64,000 nt of DNA, taken from positions 10,726,001 through 10,790,000 of the forward strand of contig NC_134764.1 of NCBI RefSeq assembly GCF_050436995.1. The letters are read 5' to 3'. This DNA is from Anticarsia gemmatalis (taxonomy: Eukaryota > Arthropoda > Insecta > Lepidoptera > Erebidae). The notes under the pieces were generated by a model, which saw only the letters and a list, made by a program, of their open reading frames with translations, did not search any database and had not been told where the DNA came from. The stretch's first letter is position 1. Each line of letters opens with the position of its first letter. The position numbers were made by a program, and so were the translations under genes. Shown in pieces: positions 60,853 to 64,000 of the stretch.

Positions 60853-61089
60853 CTAGCTGACCCGCGCAACTTCGCTTGCGTCACATAAGAGAGAATGGGT
60901 CAAAATTTTCCCCGTTTTCGTAACATTTTTCGTTGCTACTCCGCTCCTATTGGTCGTAGCGTGATGATATATTATAGCCTATAACCTATCTAACACTGAA
61001 AGAATTTTTCAAATCGGACCAGTAAGTTCCTGAGATTAGCGCGTTCAAACAAACAAACAAACTCTTCAGTTTTATAATATTAGTATAGA
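60853..61089 (-). mobile_element. Non-autonomous Helitron, family A, minus strand
   Basis: Left CTAGCTGACCCGCGCAACTT; right ATAATATTAGTATAGA is followed by G rather than T. A roughly 20-bp loss affects the GAGGAAGGCTATAGGC region. No flanking duplication. Confidence 0.88.
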
Positions 61090-62309
61090 GTTCTAGAATT
61101 ATACCTGAAATTTAACCAAAATGTTTACAAATACGCTTTAAAAACTAGTTATATTCAACAAATTCTCGTTTTCCTTAAACTAAAGAGCATCGATCTCTTT
61201 CAAACACGCCAATCATCTTTCTACTAGTTATCTTTTAAAATAGCACACACACGTAATGATTGACCGTGACATAAACAAACAATGTCTTAGAAAACATCAA
61301 AGTAATTAATGTTTACCCATTATTATAAACATCCTTATGATAATGTATGCTGATATAAAAAAACAAAAAAAAATTGAATTTGCTAATCTCGGGAATTGCT
61401 GGTTCGATTGGAAAGATATTTTTTCTTCAACTCCTCTTAGGACAACATTTTTAATTGCTAGCATAATAACAAAATCAGGATTAGCTAGTTATACAATATA
61501 GATACATAAGTTTGTTGGTTCGTTCCTTCACCGACATAATAATATCTGATTTTGAAAACATTTTTATTCTGAGAATGTGAGAGTTGGGAGTCCCACTGCT
61601 GGGCAAAGCTCCTCCTCTTTCCTTTAAAATTACTCTACCGGCGGCAAGTTAAAAGTCTTTTTCAAATGCGTCGAAAACAAATAATATATGTTGCAATTTT
61701 TTGTGTAAACTATCTTAAAAGGTTATCAATTAACCTTTCATCAAAATCAATTTAAATAAAATGTGGTCTGTAGTTTCCGCATAATATTTCCTCAAACAAA
61801 CACACAAAAATAATTTGCGAGATATTAATTTTAACTTTTATTTTTGTCGCTTTTTGAACACATTAAATATTGAGACATGTAATAATTTTATGATACTATT
61901 AAATTACTTACAGATGAATTACACACATGTTTAAGTGAGCAGCTGTTTCGTATGTTTCATGCGCATTAATCTCGAAAACAGCTGAGTCGATATTGATTGT
62001 AAAGTGTTATTATTTTTACCCTTGTACATAATATTTGTACAATTTATACACATGATTTAGTTTACTACTATTTTGTGATTAACTGTTTATTCAGTCTCTA
62101 TATTATTATGGTATTATTGTGTATGTGAAACACTCAGTATTTATTATTTGCTTATGTTATGGACTTAGTAGGTACTCAAGTTTTAAATGGACTTACTCTA
62201 TCAAATTGGCGGACCACAAATACAAAATCTACCATCGCCTTATTTCGTAATTGAAACCATCGAGACTATAATAACCCGTACAACCCCTATATTAAACAGA
62301 AAAACAACT
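61090..62309. other. Mostly unannotated; Helitron and retroelement scraps
   Basis: GCTAATCTCGGGAATTGCTG then GTTCGATTGG at about 61383-61410, with GGATTAGCTAGTTATAC at about 61479, is a decayed Helitron. CCCACTGCTGGGCAAAGCTC at about 61592 is a retroelement-tail scrap. Confidence 0.45.
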
Positions 62310-62460
62310 TTTTTACCACCCAAGATTCGAACCCTAGGCTTCCGTGAAGTCTGCTATACTACCTGTTTATGAAACAAAAAAACTCAGTATCTAATTTTTT
62401 TATCACTTGGGATTCGAACCCTAGACCTCTTCCTGACATTCCAATAATACTACCCACAGG
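62310..62460 (-). repeat. Two inverted tRNA-like SINE fragments
   Basis: AAGATTCGAACCCTAGGCTT (about 62321) and GGGATTCGAACCCTAGACCT (about 62408) are two inverted B-box segments about 87 bp apart, suggesting a partial duplication or two insertions. Confidence 0.55.
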
Positions 62461-63371
62461 GCTGATCCAAAATTAATAACACCAGATTAATACCTAATGT
62501 ACAATATCTCTAACACAATGTCATTGACCTCTCGCAGCCCACAGACAATCTGACGCATCCACCACAAGTTTACAACTTATAGTATTGATATTATATGGTT
62601 TCTTTATAGCATTGAATTAGACTGTTTCCGTTCAGTTCCTCAGTAATAAAATAAATTGTTGTGGAATGGATTGATGGTTTAAATGGATACGATACGCCGA
62701 GTTTCAATATTCTATCGAAGATTACGTATAGACTGATATCTTAGATTTTTTACTTAAAAATGATCTATCTTTCACTGGTTTCAGTAAGGACTTTTTTCAA
62801 GCAAGTAACGATAATATGTAATGAATGGGCGATAAATATTTCGAATTTTAGATCAATTCTTGAGCGAGACATTTTTTTATTTGATTGGTCTTGAATTACA
62901 GAAACTGATACTGAGACTAGACTTTTTTCATATCCATTGAATTATCCCGCAGATAGTAGCCAGTTTATAATTTTATTCATAAAAAAATACAGTTACATTG
63001 TGTTTTTCAAAATCTTGCATCGAACTTGTATCAAATATGGCAAACTGTATCGTGTATAATACGGTCATCCAATCATGTATTCATATCTCATATAACATTT
63101 ATATTATATTATATTATATCTAATACAAGATTGGTTTACTTCTATTAAGAAATGTAGCGATATGGTTAGAATAAGATTTAGTTTAAAAAACATATTTTTA
63201 GGGGATATGTATTATCCCATTCACTGACTCTATATCAGTACACTATTATAAACACGATCAATCACGATTCATAGAACGGAACGAGAATCGAACCTGGGGC
63301 CCTTGATATAATAGCAGAGGCACTTTAGAATTGGTTGCAATTAAAATTATAACGCATTATTTTTAATGTCT
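62461..63371. other. Unannotated; ATATT microsatellite, tRNA-like scrap
   Basis: An (ATATT)n run lies at about 63098-63120. GAGAATCGAACCTGGGGCCC at about 63282 looks like an inverted B box. No gene. Confidence 0.45.
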
Positions 63372-63560
63372 TATTGTCCCACTGTTGGGCTATAGTCTTC
63401 TCCCGAAATATGGGATTTGGCCTTAGACCTTATGCCCACGACGCTGGCCAAGTAAGGGTTGTGGACTATGATTGTCCTCAAGAAATGGTTAAACAATTTT
63501 TAGGCGTGCATAGTTTTATCGGTGCGGTGTTTTCCTTCACAAATGATAATTATTTGTAAT
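63372..63560 (+). repeat. Retroelement-tail block
   Basis: TTGTCCCACTGTTGGGCTAT, CTCCCGAAATATGGGATTTG, ACGACGCTGGCCAAGTAAGG and GTTTTCCTTCACAAATGA: the longest copy of the block also at 43835 and 45530. I take it for the 3' part of a lepidopteran non-LTR retroelement, but the class is uncertain. The 61-codon frame here is not a gene. Confidence 0.65.
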
Positions 63561-64000
63561 TCAGCTAGTACAGCAACTACAAAAACTACAAACGTCAAAA
63601 AGTTTTTCGACGTCCTATAAGCCATGCGTCGGAGACCATTATGAATTTGAGAGTCTTACAGTAATTTCACATGTTATTTTCACATGTGTTATGTGAAATT
63701 CCCAAATAAATAAACATGAAATAAAAAATGTGTTTTCCAAACAAAATAAAATGTCAGACACGAACAAACTCTGTTGACATTTGAATCCCACGTTCAAAAA
63801 AGACATATCCATACATTAATTAAAACAAACTTGTTTTTATACAACTTTAAAAAACATTATTTTTATTCCCGGATTTGTTTTTAATTGAAATGCTTTGGAA
63901 CACTCTACAATTATACGTATTTATAAAACTTTTTTGACAATCCTGTTAAAAATAAAGGGTTGTCACGCTTGCGACAAATATAGGTAACCCTGTCTGGATT
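63561..64000. other. Unannotated AT-rich end of window
   Basis: AATTTCACAT/ATGTGAAATT form a loose inverted repeat at about 63663-63702. Nothing else is recognised. Confidence 0.45.

Overview
The window is non-coding, A+T-rich eukaryotic DNA, most probably from a moth or butterfly (Lepidoptera). This call rests on repeat content. About a dozen short Helitrons begin TCTATACTAATATTATAAAG and end GGGTCAGCTAG, inserted between A and T. There are tRNA-derived SINEs with intact A and B boxes, 5S-rRNA-like SINEs, a mariner-type MITE, and several interspersed blocks I recognise from lepidopteran genomes. No open reading frame looks like a real intact gene: all are about 100 codons or less, AT-driven or inside repeats. 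The window therefore reads as a very large intron or an intergenic region. One 59-nt GC-rich segment at 19098-19156, framed by good splice sites, is the best exon candidate. Weaker ones are a possible first exon (40876-40931, + strand) and a 33-nt microexon (4210-4242, - strand).

Layout. 1.4-3.9 kb: tandem array of five copies of a roughly 200-bp conserved core, with Helitrons between copies. 5.2 kb: mariner MITE. 8.6 kb: GC-rich TATA-containing block. 10.6-13.8 kb: dispersed repeats, a SINE and a MITE. 14.16-16.14 kb: five-unit, about 390-bp tandem repeat with alternating A-B-A-B-A unit types, interrupted by a SINE. 19-25 kb: exon candidate, 5S-type SINE, three Helitrons (one flanked by a 104-bp direct duplication). 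26.6 kb: 47-bp perfect inverted repeat. 28-35 kb: SINEs, Helitrons, MITE remnants. 36.1-37.1 kb: 606-bp TIR element followed by two MITEs in inverted orientation. 37.4 kb: perfect 28-bp hairpin. 40-41 kb: CTCTA-rich segment and possible first exon. 41.5-43.7 kb: Helitron, chimeric Helitron with a (CTGT)n tract, 5S-type SINE. 44-54 kb: mixed remnants. 57.6-59 kb: hairpins, then a Helitron between 132/136-bp direct duplications, then a 5S-type SINE. 60-64 kb: SINE, Helitron and remnants.

The most interesting pattern is that three Helitron loci (1.4-3.6, 24.0-24.4 and 58.15-58.67 kb) have direct duplications of flanking DNA that abut the element termini. At two of them the abutment is exact to the base on both sides. 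Helitrons are not expected to make target-site duplications. No gene set acting together can be described here, because no complete gene is visible.
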